Source of the DNA: Erwinia endophytica
Lineage (GTDB): Bacteria > Pseudomonadota > Gammaproteobacteria > Enterobacterales > Enterobacteriaceae
DNA length: 64,000 nt
Assembly (NCBI RefSeq): GCF_009295515.1
Contig: NZ_RQVV01000011.1
Coordinates: 350,219 to 414,218, forward strand
Direction of reading: 5' to 3'
Shown piece by piece: positions 48,369-59,919 of the stretch; positions within the stretch are counted from its first letter, which is position 1, and each line of letters starts with the position of its first letter. The notes beneath the pieces were generated by a model. That model ran no database searches, had not been told where the DNA came from, and saw only the letters and a program-made list of their open reading frames with translations. The position numbers and the translations under genes were made by a program.

Positions 48369-49601
48369 ATGTTAACTGCAATCCTGTCCGCCTTTTTAGG
48401 CGGCATTATCCTGAATTTCATGCCGTGCGTATTCCCGGTGATTTCCCTGAAGGCGCTGGGGTTGCTGCGCCATCAGGGAAACACCGCAAGTGCGCGTTCT
48501 GAAGGTTTGGCATTTTTGGCGGGGGTGATTGTCACCATGATGGCGCTTGTCGCTATTCTGCTGGCTGCCCGTGCCGCTGGAAACGCCGTCGGTTGGGGGT
48601 TCCAACTGCAGTCTCCGTTGGTGATTGCGCTCCTGGCGCTGATTATTCTGGCGGCCGCGCTCAATCTCCTGGGGGTCTTTGAAGTTGGGCTGACGCTGCA
48701 ACGGGCAGGAGAAATCGACATTGGCCGCAGCGCGTTAATCCGCTCGGCGCTGACGGGGGCGCTATCTATCATCGTGGCGACGCCCTGTTCGGCGCCGTTT
48801 ATGGCCAGCGCGATAGGTTATGCTCTGGTTCAGCCGCCGGGGGTTTCACTGGCGATATTTTTCTCACTGGCGTTGGGTTTTGCCGCCCCGTTTACCCTGG
48901 TCTCGCTCTTTCCGCAACTGGCGAGACGTCTGCCGCGTCCGGGAGCATGGATGGATGTCCTCAAGCACGGGCTGGCTTTCCCGATGTTTGGCGCTTTTGC
49001 CTGGTTAGTCTGGGTGCTGGCGCAGCAGGCTGGTACTGCCGCACTGGCGACTATTCTGGCTTGTTCAGTGGTGTTGAGCTTCACGGCATGGATCTACGGG
49101 ATGGCGCAAAAAAGGCGCTTCAGCGAAAAACCGCATAAGCTGTTATATGCGGTAACCGCCGTGTTGCTGGTCGCGGTGATCGTCCCGCTTGCCGGGGGCA
49201 TTCAGCCAGGCCCCTCCTTGCCTGATGAGCAAACAGCGAGTACGGTCACGCCGGTAAAATGGTCGCCACAAGCCGTCGCTGAGACCCGTGGACAGGGTAA
49301 AGAGATTCTGGTGGATTTCACGGCTTCCTGGTGTATCACCTGCCAGGTCAACCAACGTACTACACTGTCAACCAACGCGGTGAAAGAAGCGCTGTTACGC
49401 ACTGGCACCGTGTATATGGTGGCGGATTCGACAAAATTTAATCCAGATATTGATGATGTCATGAACGAGTTTGGTCAGGGTGGATTACCGTTATATGTGG
49501 TGTATCCGGCCGGTGGCGGTTCGCCGAAAGTTTTGCCTCAGGTACTGACGCCGTCCATTGTGGTGAACGCACTGAATCAGGCCAGAGGTAAAAAGGTGTG
49601 A
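48369..49601 (+). CDS. Short DsbD/ScsB-like thiol-disulfide transporter
   Basis: Inner-membrane protein that would carry electrons from cytoplasmic thioredoxin to the periplasm. 410 aa. It lacks the N-terminal periplasmic domain of DsbD and starts directly with the membrane domain, which holds the two redox Cys (C20 in NFMPCVFPV and C140 in VATPCSAPF). A C-terminal thioredoxin-like domain follows (TASWCITCQVN, C322 and C325). Its likely partner is the peroxiredoxin encoded 40 bp upstream, by analogy with ScsB/CcdA systems that feed envelope peroxiredoxins. Confidence 0.88.
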   Translation: MLTAILSAFLGGIILNFMPCVFPVISLKALGLLRHQGNTASARSEGLAFLAGVIVTMMALVAILLAARAAGNAVGWGFQLQSPLVIALLALIILAAALNLLGVFEVGLTLQRAGEIDIGRSALIRSALTGALSIIVATPCSAPFMASAIGYALVQPPGVSLAIFFSLALGFAAPFTLVSLFPQLARRLPRPGAWMDVLKHGLAFPMFGAFAWLVWVLAQQAGTAALATILACSVVLSFTAWIYGMAQKRRFSEKPHKLLYAVTAVLLVAVIVPLAGGIQPGPSLPDEQTASTVTPVKWSPQAVAETRGQGKEILVDFTASWCITCQVNQRTTLSTNAVKEALLRTGTVYMVADSTKFNPDIDDVMNEFGQGGLPLYVVYPAGGGSPKVLPQVLTPSIVVNALNQARGKKV

Positions 49602-49627
49602 TCGGAGGAAGGTTAAAAAGGCGATAA

Positions 49628-50194
49628 ATGGATAAATCCGCTACAGCACGTGATCAATGGCCACGACTAATGGCGCAAGCGCAAGCAGGAGATCAGCAGG
49701 CTTACACTCGTCTGTTGACTGCGCTGGTGCCGATTATTCGCTCAATGGTGCGCAAAAAAATTGATGACAGGACGCTGGTTGAAGATGTTATCCAGGATGT
49801 TTTGCTGACGATTCACCGAATTCGCCACACTTACGATCCCGCCAGCCCGTTCCTGCCGTGGCTGATGGTGATAACCCAGGCCCGGACCATTGACGCGTTA
49901 CGTCGGCGTAGCCGACAGCGTCACTGGGAAGTCGGGGACGACGAGGCTGTTATGCCGCCGTCGATAGAAACGCCTTCGTTGCCGGAGCGGCAGGATCCCA
50001 GGGATGAGCTGGCCACCTATCTACAGCAGTTATCGATCCGGCAGCGGAAGATCGTGGAGCATGTCCACTTGAAAGAAATGAGCCTGGCTGAAGCCGCACT
50101 ACAGAACAATCTGACGGTTTCTGCCGTGAAGTCGCTATTGCATCGCGCGTTAACTAATCTTCGCCGTTTTGGAGCTAAGCATGGCAGATCATGA
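49628..50194 (+). CDS. ECF-type RNA polymerase sigma factor
   Basis: Small sigma-70 family factor, 188 aa. Region 2 is seen in LVEDVIQDVLLTIHRIRHTYD and PFLPWLMVITQARTIDALRRR, region 4 in LSIRQRKIVEHVHLKEMSLA and SAVKSLLHRALTNLR. The pairing with a DUF1109 protein places it with the Caulobacter SigF-type group. It follows the DsbD-like gene by 26 bp and overlaps the anti-sigma gene by 14 bp. Confidence 0.92.
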   Translation: MDKSATARDQWPRLMAQAQAGDQQAYTRLLTALVPIIRSMVRKKIDDRTLVEDVIQDVLLTIHRIRHTYDPASPFLPWLMVITQARTIDALRRRSRQRHWEVGDDEAVMPPSIETPSLPERQDPRDELATYLQQLSIRQRKIVEHVHLKEMSLAEAALQNNLTVSAVKSLLHRALTNLRRFGAKHGRS

Positions 50195-50810
50195 TCTTTT
50201 AATAGAAAAACTGAGCCGTGATGCGACCCCGGTGAAAAGAGTGCGTCCGACGGGGTGGCGCGTATTTATATGGTTAGCAATAGCGCTGCCATGTGGGGCG
50301 GCGGCCAGTTTACTGGTGCACAGGACGCTGATTGACTGGTCGTCACCGGGAATGACCGGGACCATATTGCAATTACTCCTGACGTTTTTTACCGGTACAC
50401 TGGCGATTCACAATGCTTTCCAGATGAGCATTGCCGGGCGGTATTTCCTGAGCTGGCGATGGTTTATGCCGCTGGTGGTTTTCTGGCTTGGCAGTAACCT
50501 GCTTCATTTGCGTGATGCGCCAATGATGAAGGGACAGGTTGACGAAACAAATTGCTATCTCTTTATTCTGGTGGTGAGTGTGCCGATGATGCTCATGGTG
50601 ATCGGCTCGCTGCGTCAGACCCGTACATTGTATCCGGTGCGCAACCTGGCGGTTGCGGGTGCTGGCGTTGCCTGTATGGCTTTGTCGCTGTTGTCGCTGT
50701 GCCATCCGATTGACCTGTACTGGCTGGATTTTATCCAGCATCTCGCGGCAGTGTCCACCATTGTGCTATTGACTATTATCCTGGGGCGCAGATGGGTCGT
50801 TGTATCCTGA
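50181..50810 (+). CDS. NrsF-family (DUF1109) anti-sigma factor
   Basis: Six-pass inner-membrane protein that would hold the sigma factor inactive. The ATG at 50181, after GGAGCTAAGC and inside the end of the sigma gene, gives 209 aa. Cys residues occur in membrane or border positions (ALPCGAA; DETNCYLF; GVACMAL; LSLCHP); conserved Cys are needed for signal response in Caulobacter NrsF. Overlap with the sigma gene supports a sigma/anti-sigma pair. Confidence 0.88.
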   Translation: MADHDLLIEKLSRDATPVKRVRPTGWRVFIWLAIALPCGAAASLLVHRTLIDWSSPGMTGTILQLLLTFFTGTLAIHNAFQMSIAGRYFLSWRWFMPLVVFWLGSNLLHLRDAPMMKGQVDETNCYLFILVVSVPMMLMVIGSLRQTRTLYPVRNLAVAGAGVACMALSLLSLCHPIDLYWLDFIQHLAAVSTIVLLTIILGRRWVVVS

Positions 50811-50898
50811 AAATGTCGTACTGAAGCGGGAGATTGAGTCAGTGTGCTGATTCTCTGGGATAAGACGCGCCAGGCGGACAATTGATTTTTATCGTGCT

Positions 50899-50924
50899 AA
50901 AGGCGGAATTTATCCCGCCTTTTT
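50899..50924. terminator. Bidirectional terminator between nrsF-like gene and benE
   Basis: AAAGGCGG and CCGCCTTT form a perfect 8-bp stem flanked by T on the right and by A on the left. The benE stop codon lies within the hairpin. Confidence 0.8.
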
Positions 50925-52097
50925 AGGTTGTGGCAGCGCCAGAATCAGATGCGTCATCACGCCGCCCGCCAGGCCCCAGAATGCAGAGCCAACGCCTGAC
51001 AGCGTCAGGCCTGACGCCGTAATCAGGAAGGTGATGACCGCTGCTTCACGCTGTTTTTCATCCGCTATCGCGCGTTGCAGGCTACCCGCAATGGTACCCA
51101 ACAGTGCCAGTCCGGCGATAACGTGGAGAAGTGCTGGAGGCAGGGCACTGAAAAGTCGTCCAATCGCGCCACCAAATATTCCCGCCAGCAGATAAAAGAG
51201 CCCGGCGCAAATTGCACCCCAGTAGCGGCGTTGTGGATTGGGATGGACATCAGGTCCCATACAGATGGCGGCTGTAATCGCCGCGATGCAGACGGAAAAC
51301 CCGCCGAATGGCGCCAGCAGCAACGAGGTCAACCCTGTCCAACTGATAAGCGGTGAGATAGGGAGCGGGTAGCCCGCGGCATTCAGTGTGGCAATGCCCG
51401 GTGCATTTTGCGAGGCCATGGTGACCACAAAGAACGGTACGCCAATCCCCAGCAGCGTGGCCAGGTTAAAGTGTGGCGCGATAAATTCGGGAAGTGTCAG
51501 GCTCAGTGGCTGTGGTGAGCAGTGGATCTCTCCCTTTAACGTGGCGACGACCAGTCCGGCCAACAGCGTCAGTACAATAGCGTAGCGAGGCAGATAGCGT
51601 TTCGCCAGTAAATAGATCAGGCACATCGTGGCCGTCAGGGTGAAATCGAGCGTAAAAGAAGCAAAGGCATCCACGCCGAAACGCAGTAAGATCCCGGCCA
51701 GCATCGCGGCAGAAATCGCCTGTGGAATGTGATTCATCAGGCGCGCGAACAACCCGGTGATACCGCAAAGGAAAATCAGCCCTGACGCGAAAATGAACAC
51801 GCCGATGGTTTCCGGCACAGAAGTGCCCGGCAGGCTGGTGACCAGCAATGCCGCCCCCGGCGTTGACCATGCGGTCAGGACTGGCGCACGATAATAGAGA
51901 GAAAGGCCGATTGACGTCAGGCCCATCGCCAGCCCAAGCATACTGAGCCAGCCGCCAATTTGCTGTGCAGAGGCCCCAGCTGCGCCAAAGGCCTGGAAAA
52001 TTATTGCGGCAGAACTGGTATAACCCACCAGGACGGCCACAAAACCCGCCACAATGGCAGGCAAGGTCAGATGTTGCAGGGAAAAGGGCGGGCGCAT
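50910..52097 (-). CDS. BenE-family membrane transporter (YdcO-like)
   Basis: Inner-membrane carrier of the benzoate/H+ symporter family with about eleven hydrophobic segments. The ATG at 52097 gives MRPPFSLQHLTLPAIVAGFV and about 395 aa, in line with E. coli YdcO; an in-frame start at 52157 lies inside the operator. Conserved stretches include TAWSTPGAALL, LFARLMNHIPQAI, VTMASQNAPGIA and SVCIAAITAAICMGPD. The substrate is not known. It is divergent from a SutR-like regulator, as ydcO is from ydcN in E. coli. Confidence 0.9.
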   Translation of the reverse strand: MRPPFSLQHLTLPAIVAGFVAVLVGYTSSAAIIFQAFGAAGASAQQIGGWLSMLGLAMGLTSIGLSLYYRAPVLTAWSTPGAALLVTSLPGTSVPETIGVFIFASGLIFLCGITGLFARLMNHIPQAISAAMLAGILLRFGVDAFASFTLDFTLTATMCLIYLLAKRYLPRYAIVLTLLAGLVVATLKGEIHCSPQPLSLTLPEFIAPHFNLATLLGIGVPFFVVTMASQNAPGIATLNAAGYPLPISPLISWTGLTSLLLAPFGGFSVCIAAITAAICMGPDVHPNPQRRYWGAICAGLFYLLAGIFGGAIGRLFSALPPALLHVIAGLALLGTIAGSLQRAIADEKQREAAVITFLITASGLTLSGVGSAFWGLAGGVMTHLILALPQPKKAG

Positions 52098-52110
52098 AGA
52101 CTGATCCGGG

Positions 52111-52130
52111 TTGTGCGTTATAACGTACAA
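52111..52130. promoter_or_regulatory. Operator 1, benE-sutR intergenic
   Basis: TTGTGCGTTATAACGTACAA, a 20-bp palindrome with one broken pair. Its centre is 27 bp from that of operator 2. Confidence 0.8.
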
Positions 52131-52137
52131 ACTAACA

Positions 52138-52157
52138 TTGTGCGTTATAACGCACAA
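52138..52157. promoter_or_regulatory. Operator 2, benE-sutR intergenic
   Basis: TTGTGCGTTATAACGCACAA, a perfect 20-bp palindrome. Presumed binding site of the XRE regulator encoded beside it; it lies about 30 bp from that gene's start. Confidence 0.82.
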
Positions 52158-52186
52158 GCGCAGGAGCAGAAAATTAACAAGGGGAC

Positions 52187-52753
52187 ATGATGAGCGATTC
52201 GCATTTGCAGCCTGGATTTACACTGAAAGCGTTACGCCAGTCGCGGGGCTGGAGTCTGGCTCAGGCAGCGGAGGAAACCGGGGTCAGTAAAGCGATGTTA
52301 GGGCAAATTGAACGGAATGAATCCAGCCCGACGGTCGCGACGTTATGGAAAATCGCTACCGGGTTTAATGTCCCTTTTTCCCTGTTTATTCCGACTGAGC
52401 GCCCCTGTGAATCGGCTACGATGCTCCGGAGTAGTCGGACTCGCTGGCCTCAGACTCAGGACTCAATGCAAGTCACGCCATTGTTCCCTTATGACCCGCA
52501 GTTTCGCTTCGATATGTTGGCTATTGAGCTGGCCTCTGGTGCGCTCAGCAACTCATCCCCCCATGATTTGGGGGTGATTGAGCATGTGGTGATTACGGAA
52601 GGTGAACTGCAACTGGCAGTTGACGGAAAATGGCATACCCTTATAGCGGGCGAGGGCTTGCGTTTTCAGGCTGATTGCCCTCACAGTTACCGCAATGATG
52701 GAGAGCAACCGGTGAAGTTCCATTGTTTAATCCACTACCCACCGCCACATTGA
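52187..52753 (+). CDS. XRE-cupin regulator, SutR (YdcN)-like
   Basis: Transcription regulator of 188 aa with an N-terminal HTH_3 domain (GFTLKALRQSRGWSLAQAAE and KAMLGQIERNESSPT) and a C-terminal cupin domain (VVITEGELQLAVDG, FHCLIHYPPPH). It is closely similar to E. coli SutR, linked there to sulfur utilisation. The start could be ATG 52187 or ATG 52190, after GGGGACATG. It probably controls benE and itself through the two palindromes. Confidence 0.9.
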   Translation: MMSDSHLQPGFTLKALRQSRGWSLAQAAEETGVSKAMLGQIERNESSPTVATLWKIATGFNVPFSLFIPTERPCESATMLRSSRTRWPQTQDSMQVTPLFPYDPQFRFDMLAIELASGALSNSSPHDLGVIEHVVITEGELQLAVDGKWHTLIAGEGLRFQADCPHSYRNDGEQPVKFHCLIHYPPPH

Positions 52754-52865
52754 TGTTGCAGACAGGCTTAAACAGGCGCGAGCACCTGCCTCTGAACTGA
52801 CCTGACGCAATATATTTTTAAAAAAAGTTACAGATAATGAAATCTGTCATTCAGAGGGAAGGAAG

Positions 52866-54098
52866 ATGAACGATTTACTCGACCGCTTTTTGCACTACGT
52901 TTCATTCGACACGCAATCAAAAAGCCATGTTCGCCAGATTCCCAGTACCGAGGGACAGTGGCGACTGGCAAGAGTTCTGCAAGAAGAGCTGAAAACACTG
53001 GGATGCAGTGAGGTCATGCTCAGCGAGCACGGCATTGTCATGGCCACGCTACCGGCTAATGTTGACTGGCCGGTACCGACGATTGGTTTCATTTCCCATA
53101 TGGATACTTCGCCGGACTTTACCGCCAAAAATGTGAATCCGCAAATAGTTGAAAATTACCGCGGCGGCGATATTGCTCTGGGTATTGGCGACGAAATTCT
53201 TTCGCCAGTGATGTTCCCGGTGCTACATAGTCTGACGGGACACACGCTGATTACCACGGATGGCAGAACGTTGCTGGGGGCGGATGATAAAGCGGGAGTG
53301 GCCGAGATCATGACGGCAATAGCGCATATGCAACGTGATAATGTTCCTCACGGCAAAATTCGTATCGCTTTTACACCGGATGAAGAGATTGGCAAAGGCA
53401 GCAGTTGCTTTGATGTCGCCGCCTTTGGTGCTGCATGGGCTTATACCGTGGATGGCGGCGGGGTGGGTGAGTTTGAATTCGAGAATTTCAATGCGGCTTC
53501 GGTCACGGTGAAAATAACCGGCAACAATGTACATCCTGGTACGGCAAAAGGGGTCATGGTTAATGCGTTGAATCTGGCCATGCGCTATCAGTCGGCACTG
53601 CCGGAGCAAGAAGTCCCTGAACTGACATCGGGTTATGAAGGATTCTATCATCTGCACGGTATTAAAGGCGGGGTGGACAAGGCCGAACTGTATTACCTCA
53701 TCCGCGATTTTGACAGTGAGAATTTTGCGGCGCGCAAAACGGTGATGAAGAAGACAGCCACAACATTGAGCAAAGGTTTGCCGTCGGGCTGTGGCATCGA
53801 GGTCAGTATTGATGACAGTTATTTCAACATGCGCGAGAAGGTTGAAAGCCACCCACATATCATCGATCTGGCGCTGCAGGCAATGCGTGAATGCAATATT
53901 GAACCACAGGTGAAGCCCATCCGCGGCGGGACTGATGGGGCTGCGCTTTCTTTCAAAGGACTCCCCTGTCCGAATCTGTTTACGGGGGGCTACAATTATC
54001 ATGGCAGGCATGAATTCGCCTCGCTGGACAATATGGAGAAAGCGGTCGCGGTCATTATGCGTATCGCGGCATTAACCGCAGAAAAGGCGAAAAAATAA
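52866..54098 (+). CDS. pepT: Peptidase T (tripeptidase)
   Basis: Zinc aminotripeptidase of the M20 family, 410 aa. Metal and active-site motifs: [45 protein letters not shown], and [20 protein letters not shown] with NYHGRHEF near the end. AGAGGGAAGG precedes the ATG at 52866. It stands alone between the regulator and the convergent roxA. Confidence 0.96.
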   Translation: MNDLLDRFLHYVSFDTQSKSHVRQIPSTEGQWRLARVLQEELKTLGCSEVMLSEHGIVMATLPANVDWPVPTIGFISHMDTSPDFTAKNVNPQIVENYRGGDIALGIGDEILSPVMFPVLHSLTGHTLITTDGRTLLGADDKAGVAEIMTAIAHMQRDNVPHGKIRIAFTPDEEIGKGSSCFDVAAFGAAWAYTVDGGGVGEFEFENFNAASVTVKITGNNVHPGTAKGVMVNALNLAMRYQSALPEQEVPELTSGYEGFYHLHGIKGGVDKAELYYLIRDFDSENFAARKTVMKKTATTLSKGLPSGCGIEVSIDDSYFNMREKVESHPHIIDLALQAMRECNIEPQVKPIRGGTDGAALSFKGLPCPNLFTGGYNYHGRHEFASLDNMEKAVAVIMRIAALTAEKAKK

Positions 54099-54314
54099 CG
54101 CGACCTATGCTGCCCAGGGGGATAGCGTAAATCATTCACGTTGAAACGCGCCTGGCGTTTTTCAACCCCGCTGGCACAGGCCCCAACGGGGTAACGCTAT
54201 CAGGCCGGAGCGCGTCACGCGGTCAACGAGCGCATTGCTGGTCAGTGATAAGACGTGTGCGCAACTAACCGACCTGCAATATTCTCCGGACATGACAGCG
54301 GGGAGCGGTCTGAA

Positions 54315-55442
54315 TCACTCGTCTTCACTGAAATACCAATAACCGCTGTTGACCAGGGCGGTCAGTTGCGCCAGGAACGACGGATCGTCCAGCACCGTCC
54401 CCAGCGCTTCCACGTCCAGAGTATGCTGGTTAGCCAGCACCTTCAGCGCAGCCTGGTGAGGCGATTCAATTTGTTCACCGTTGACAAACACGGTGGGTCC
54501 AATGGACAGAACACGCAGGCCGCCCAGTCGCTGTAGGTGATCTCCCTGGTGTAAGGCGTCGTAAATTTCGCCAGGCTGATAAGGCGGATCTGCAGGCGCG
54601 ATATCCAGGTCGTGGCGGGATTGGGAGATAAACTCGCCAAACCACAAGTTAAAGTGCTCCGGCTGATGGATTATCTCCAGCATCATTTGCCGGGCTTTTT
54701 CCAGTTCCTGTGGCAGGATCTCAGCGGTATTTTCACGAGGAGGTAGATCCGGATCGCTGTAGCGATGGCTGCCCAGCTCACGGGAAAGCACGTAGTCGGC
54801 GAAACCACTGATCAGCTCACGGCCGTTCGGCGCACGGAAGCCAACGGAGTAGTTGAGCGCGCTTTCCAGCGAATAGCCTTCATGCGGGAAACCTGGCGGG
54901 ATGTACAGGATATCGCCGGGTTCCAACTCCTCATCAATGATCGCCTCGAAAGGTTCAACCTGCAGGAGATCTGGATGGGGACAATGTTGCTTCAATGGCG
55001 TTTTCTCACCGACACGCCAGCGGCGGCGGCCAGTGCCCTGGATAATAAACACATCATACTGATCGAAATGGGGTCCAACGCCGCCGCCCGGAACGGAGAA
55101 AGAGATCATCAGATCGTCAACACGCCAGTCAGGAAGAAAACGGAAAGGGCGCATCAGCGCGGCAGAAGGCTCATGCCAGTGATCGACTGACTGAACCAGT
55201 AACGACCAGTTGTTCTCACCAAGATGGTCATAATCCTCGAACGGACCATGGCTAACCTGCCACTTTCCGTCCTGATGGCTGACCAGGCGGCTGTCGACTT
55301 CGTTTTCCATCGCCAGACCGGCCAGTTCATCCGGATCGATCGGGTCAACAAAGTTTTTGAAGCCGCGTTTGAGCACGACCGGGCGTTTCTGCCAGTAGCG
55401 CTGGACAAAATTGGGCCAGTCAAGATCGAGTTGATAATCCAT
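54315..55442 (-). CDS. roxA: 50S ribosomal protein L16 3-hydroxylase RoxA (YcfD)
   Basis: Fe(II)/2-oxoglutarate oxygenase that hydroxylates an Arg of ribosomal protein L16. The ATG at 55442 (MDYQLDLDWPNFVQ) matches E. coli; an in-frame start 30 bp upstream is less likely. The JmjC-type metal triad is visible: HxD in VGPHFDQYDV and the distal His in PPGFPHEGYS. 375 aa. It is convergent with pepT and follows phoQ on the same strand with about 100 bp between. Confidence 0.95.
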   Translation of the reverse strand: MDYQLDLDWPNFVQRYWQKRPVVLKRGFKNFVDPIDPDELAGLAMENEVDSRLVSHQDGKWQVSHGPFEDYDHLGENNWSLLVQSVDHWHEPSAALMRPFRFLPDWRVDDLMISFSVPGGGVGPHFDQYDVFIIQGTGRRRWRVGEKTPLKQHCPHPDLLQVEPFEAIIDEELEPGDILYIPPGFPHEGYSLESALNYSVGFRAPNGRELISGFADYVLSRELGSHRYSDPDLPPRENTAEILPQELEKARQMMLEIIHQPEHFNLWFGEFISQSRHDLDIAPADPPYQPGEIYDALHQGDHLQRLGGLRVLSIGPTVFVNGEQIESPHQAALKVLANQHTLDVEALGTVLDDPSFLAQLTALVNSGYWYFSEDE

Positions 55443-55547
55443 GGTGAGAGTTCCTGAGACACTGAATTTCATCGATTATAACAGGGGTGGTGCAACCCGC
55501 GGTAACGCATTTAATGGTGCGTTGTCTCAGTTTCTCACTCGTCGCGA

Positions 55548-57008
55548 CTAATCATCGTCGTGCAGTATTTCCTGACGTTTGAAAATGACTTCCATCCGTG
55601 CGCCGCCCAGTTCACTGGAGGTGGCGATAATATCCCCAACGTACTGCTCCAGAATATCTCTTGCCACGGCGAGGCCCAGGCCCTGGCCTGGGCGCAGCGT
55701 ATCGGCCCGTTGTCCGCGGATAAAGATCACATCCCGCTTGCTTTCGGGAATTCCCGGACCGTCATCATCGACGAACAGATGCAGTTCGTTATCGGTCTGG
55801 CGGGCAGTGATTTCCACAAATTCGAGGCAGTATTTGCAGGCGTTATCCAGCACATTGCCCATCACTTCCATAAAGTCGTTTTGCTCGCCGATAAACGTCA
55901 GTTCCGGCGAAATGTCCAGTGTTATCACCACCCCTTTATGCTGATAAACCTTATTCAGCGCGGAACACAGGCTGTCGAGCAGAGCCGGCACAGAGTGCAG
56001 CTCGCGCTTCAGTACATTGTGGTCAGCTTGCATACTGGCGCGATGCAGGTAATAACCAATCTGTTGGGAGATGCGGCTGATTTGTTCGAGCATAATCGAC
56101 TCGGCCTGTTCAAGCGAGAGGTTACGTCCACCACGTAGCGAGCGTAGCGTCGTTTGTAATACCGCCAGCGGCGTCTTCAGGCTGTGGGTGAGATCGCTCA
56201 GCGTGGTACGATAACGCGTGTAACGCTGGCGCTCATTATCCAGCAGCAAGTTCAGGTTACGAACCAGGCCTTTTAGCTCCTGCGGCGGCCGGGGATCCAG
56301 TGCTTCACGCGTGCCATTTTCCAGTTCTCGCACCTGGCCTGCCAGCGCACCTATGGGGCGCAAGCTCCAGTGCGCAGCCAGCCACAGGAGCGGGATGACC
56401 AGCAACAGGTTGATTAACAGCACGTAGCTGAACCAGGACCAGACAACATCAGAATGCTGCAGTTCCTGCGGGATGGAGTCGACCACCACAATGGTTAGCG
56501 CAGGTAACGTTGATGTCGCTTTGTAGCGGTTAACTGCCACCGAGTGGGTAAAGGTGTCGTTATTGTCGTCATCATAGGCGGTAAGCTGGTTCTGCGCGTC
56601 CTGGTCATTTCCTAACGCCAGCCGACTGGTGCTGTTATCGGTGTTTATTTCATAAAAACCAGCGCGTTTTAGCCATTCCAGTCTGATTTTTTTACGGATT
56701 TCGGGAACATCGCGTAACTGCCACAACAGCTTGCCTTCATTATTATAGATATAGATGATGGTCGGAAAATTAAGAGAAAGTCGCTCGGGTTTGACAATGC
56801 TCAGTTGATCGTCCTGCCACTGGGCAAGGGTAAAAAACAGATTGCTCTCAGCGCGCATCACCCGATAGGTATTTTTATCGAAGCTGATAACATAACCGAC
56901 CACTGCCACCATGCCGTAAGAGAATGACAGGAACAGCACGACTGCTGCCGTTGCCAGCAGAAAGCGTGCACGGAGGGAGAACGGCGTTCGGGAGCTGAAT
57001 TTTAGCAT
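55548..57008 (-). CDS. phoQ: Sensor histidine kinase PhoQ
   Basis: Membrane sensor of low Mg2+, acid pH and cationic peptides. The ATG at 57008 gives [20 protein letters not shown], 486 aa as in E. coli. Two membrane segments (about 15-40 and 190-215) flank the periplasmic sensor. An acidic run AYDDDNND stands where E. coli has the stronger EDDDD patch. HAMP, the H box [15 protein letters not shown] ([14 protein letters not shown]), N box ([10 protein letters not shown]) and G boxes ([16 protein letters not shown]) are intact. Its start lies 4 bp after the phoP stop. Confidence 0.96.
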   Translation of the reverse strand: MLKFSSRTPFSLRARFLLATAAVVLFLSFSYGMVAVVGYVISFDKNTYRVMRAESNLFFTLAQWQDDQLSIVKPERLSLNFPTIIYIYNNEGKLLWQLRDVPEIRKKIRLEWLKRAGFYEINTDNSTSRLALGNDQDAQNQLTAYDDDNNDTFTHSVAVNRYKATSTLPALTIVVVDSIPQELQHSDVVWSWFSYVLLINLLLVIPLLWLAAHWSLRPIGALAGQVRELENGTREALDPRPPQELKGLVRNLNLLLDNERQRYTRYRTTLSDLTHSLKTPLAVLQTTLRSLRGGRNLSLEQAESIMLEQISRISQQIGYYLHRASMQADHNVLKRELHSVPALLDSLCSALNKVYQHKGVVITLDISPELTFIGEQNDFMEVMGNVLDNACKYCLEFVEITARQTDNELHLFVDDDGPGIPESKRDVIFIRGQRADTLRPGQGLGLAVARDILEQYVGDIIATSSELGGARMEVIFKRQEILHDDD

Positions 57009-57012
57009 CAGA

Positions 57013-57681
57013 TTACAGATCGAATCGATAGCCCTGACCACGGACAGTGGTAATCACTTCTTCCGGGTACAGAGCTTGTATTTTTTTACGCAGACGGCCC
57101 ATCAGGACGTCGATGGTATGGCTTTCGCGCAGTTCTGCGTCTGGGTACAGCTGTAGCATCAGTGAATCTTTGCTGACCACTTTACCGGCGTTACGGATCA
57201 GGGTTTCGATAATGGTGTATTCGAAAGCGGTGAGTTTGATCTCCTGCTCATTGATGGTCAGTTCTCGCCGGGAGAGATCGACCAGAAAAGGGGGCAGGGA
57301 AATAATCTGCGAAGCCAGGCCACTGTTGCGCCGCATTAACGCCTGCATGCGGGCAACCACTTCTTCAATATGGAACGGCTTGGTGACATAGTCATCAGCA
57401 CCGGCTTCCAGCGCCTCTACTTTGGCCTGCCAGCCTTCACGGGCAGTGAGCACCAGGATCGGTTGTTTCACTTCATGGTTGCGCCAGCGACGGATCAGTG
57501 TCATACCGTCTTCATCCGGTAGTCCTAAATCAACCAAAGCAATATCAGGCACATGCTCGTTCAGGAAGTAATCCGCTTCTTTAGAATCCTCAGCTGCATC
57601 CACCTGATGGCCCATTTCACGCAGTTGTACGGCGAGATGATGGCGTAACAACGGGTTATCTTCCACAATCAATACGCGCAT
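57013..57681 (-). CDS. phoP: Response regulator PhoP
   Basis: OmpR-family DNA-binding regulator, 222 aa. The receiver domain has the acidic pocket (VEDNP), phospho-Asp in [12 protein letters not shown] and Lys in VTKPFH. The winged-helix domain (about 125-222) ends GYRFDL. First gene of phoPQ, behind a PhoP box. Confidence 0.97.
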   Translation of the reverse strand: MRVLIVEDNPLLRHHLAVQLREMGHQVDAAEDSKEADYFLNEHVPDIALVDLGLPDEDGMTLIRRWRNHEVKQPILVLTAREGWQAKVEALEAGADDYVTKPFHIEEVVARMQALMRRNSGLASQIISLPPFLVDLSRRELTINEQEIKLTAFEYTIIETLIRNAGKVVSKDSLMLQLYPDAELRESHTIDVLMGRLRKKIQALYPEEVITTVRGQGYRFDL

Positions 57682-57740
57682 AACATAATCCTTCTTGGCT
57701 GATTCAGTTGGCTACAGAACGTCAATAATAATCTGAAGGA

Positions 57741-57775
57741 AGCATAGGTTAAAGCACATAAACAATAGATTAACA
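57741..57775 (-). promoter_or_regulatory. PhoP box and -10 of phoPQ promoter
   Basis: On the minus strand TGTTAA-TCTAT-TGTTTA (57759-57775) matches the direct-repeat PhoP box. The spacing to a -10-like TATGCT (57741-57746) is 12 bp, the usual class II layout for an autoregulated phoPQ promoter. Confidence 0.75.
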
Positions 57776-57809
57776 CTGGTCAATTTGCACTGGCCAGTGT
57801 TCAGAAAGG

Positions 57810-59853
<2,044 letters not shown>

Positions 59854-59919
59854 GGTAACTCCTTGTATGTGCCAGTAGGCAATGTCAAACCCGGGCAGTA
59901 TCGCTACCCGCTAACAGGC

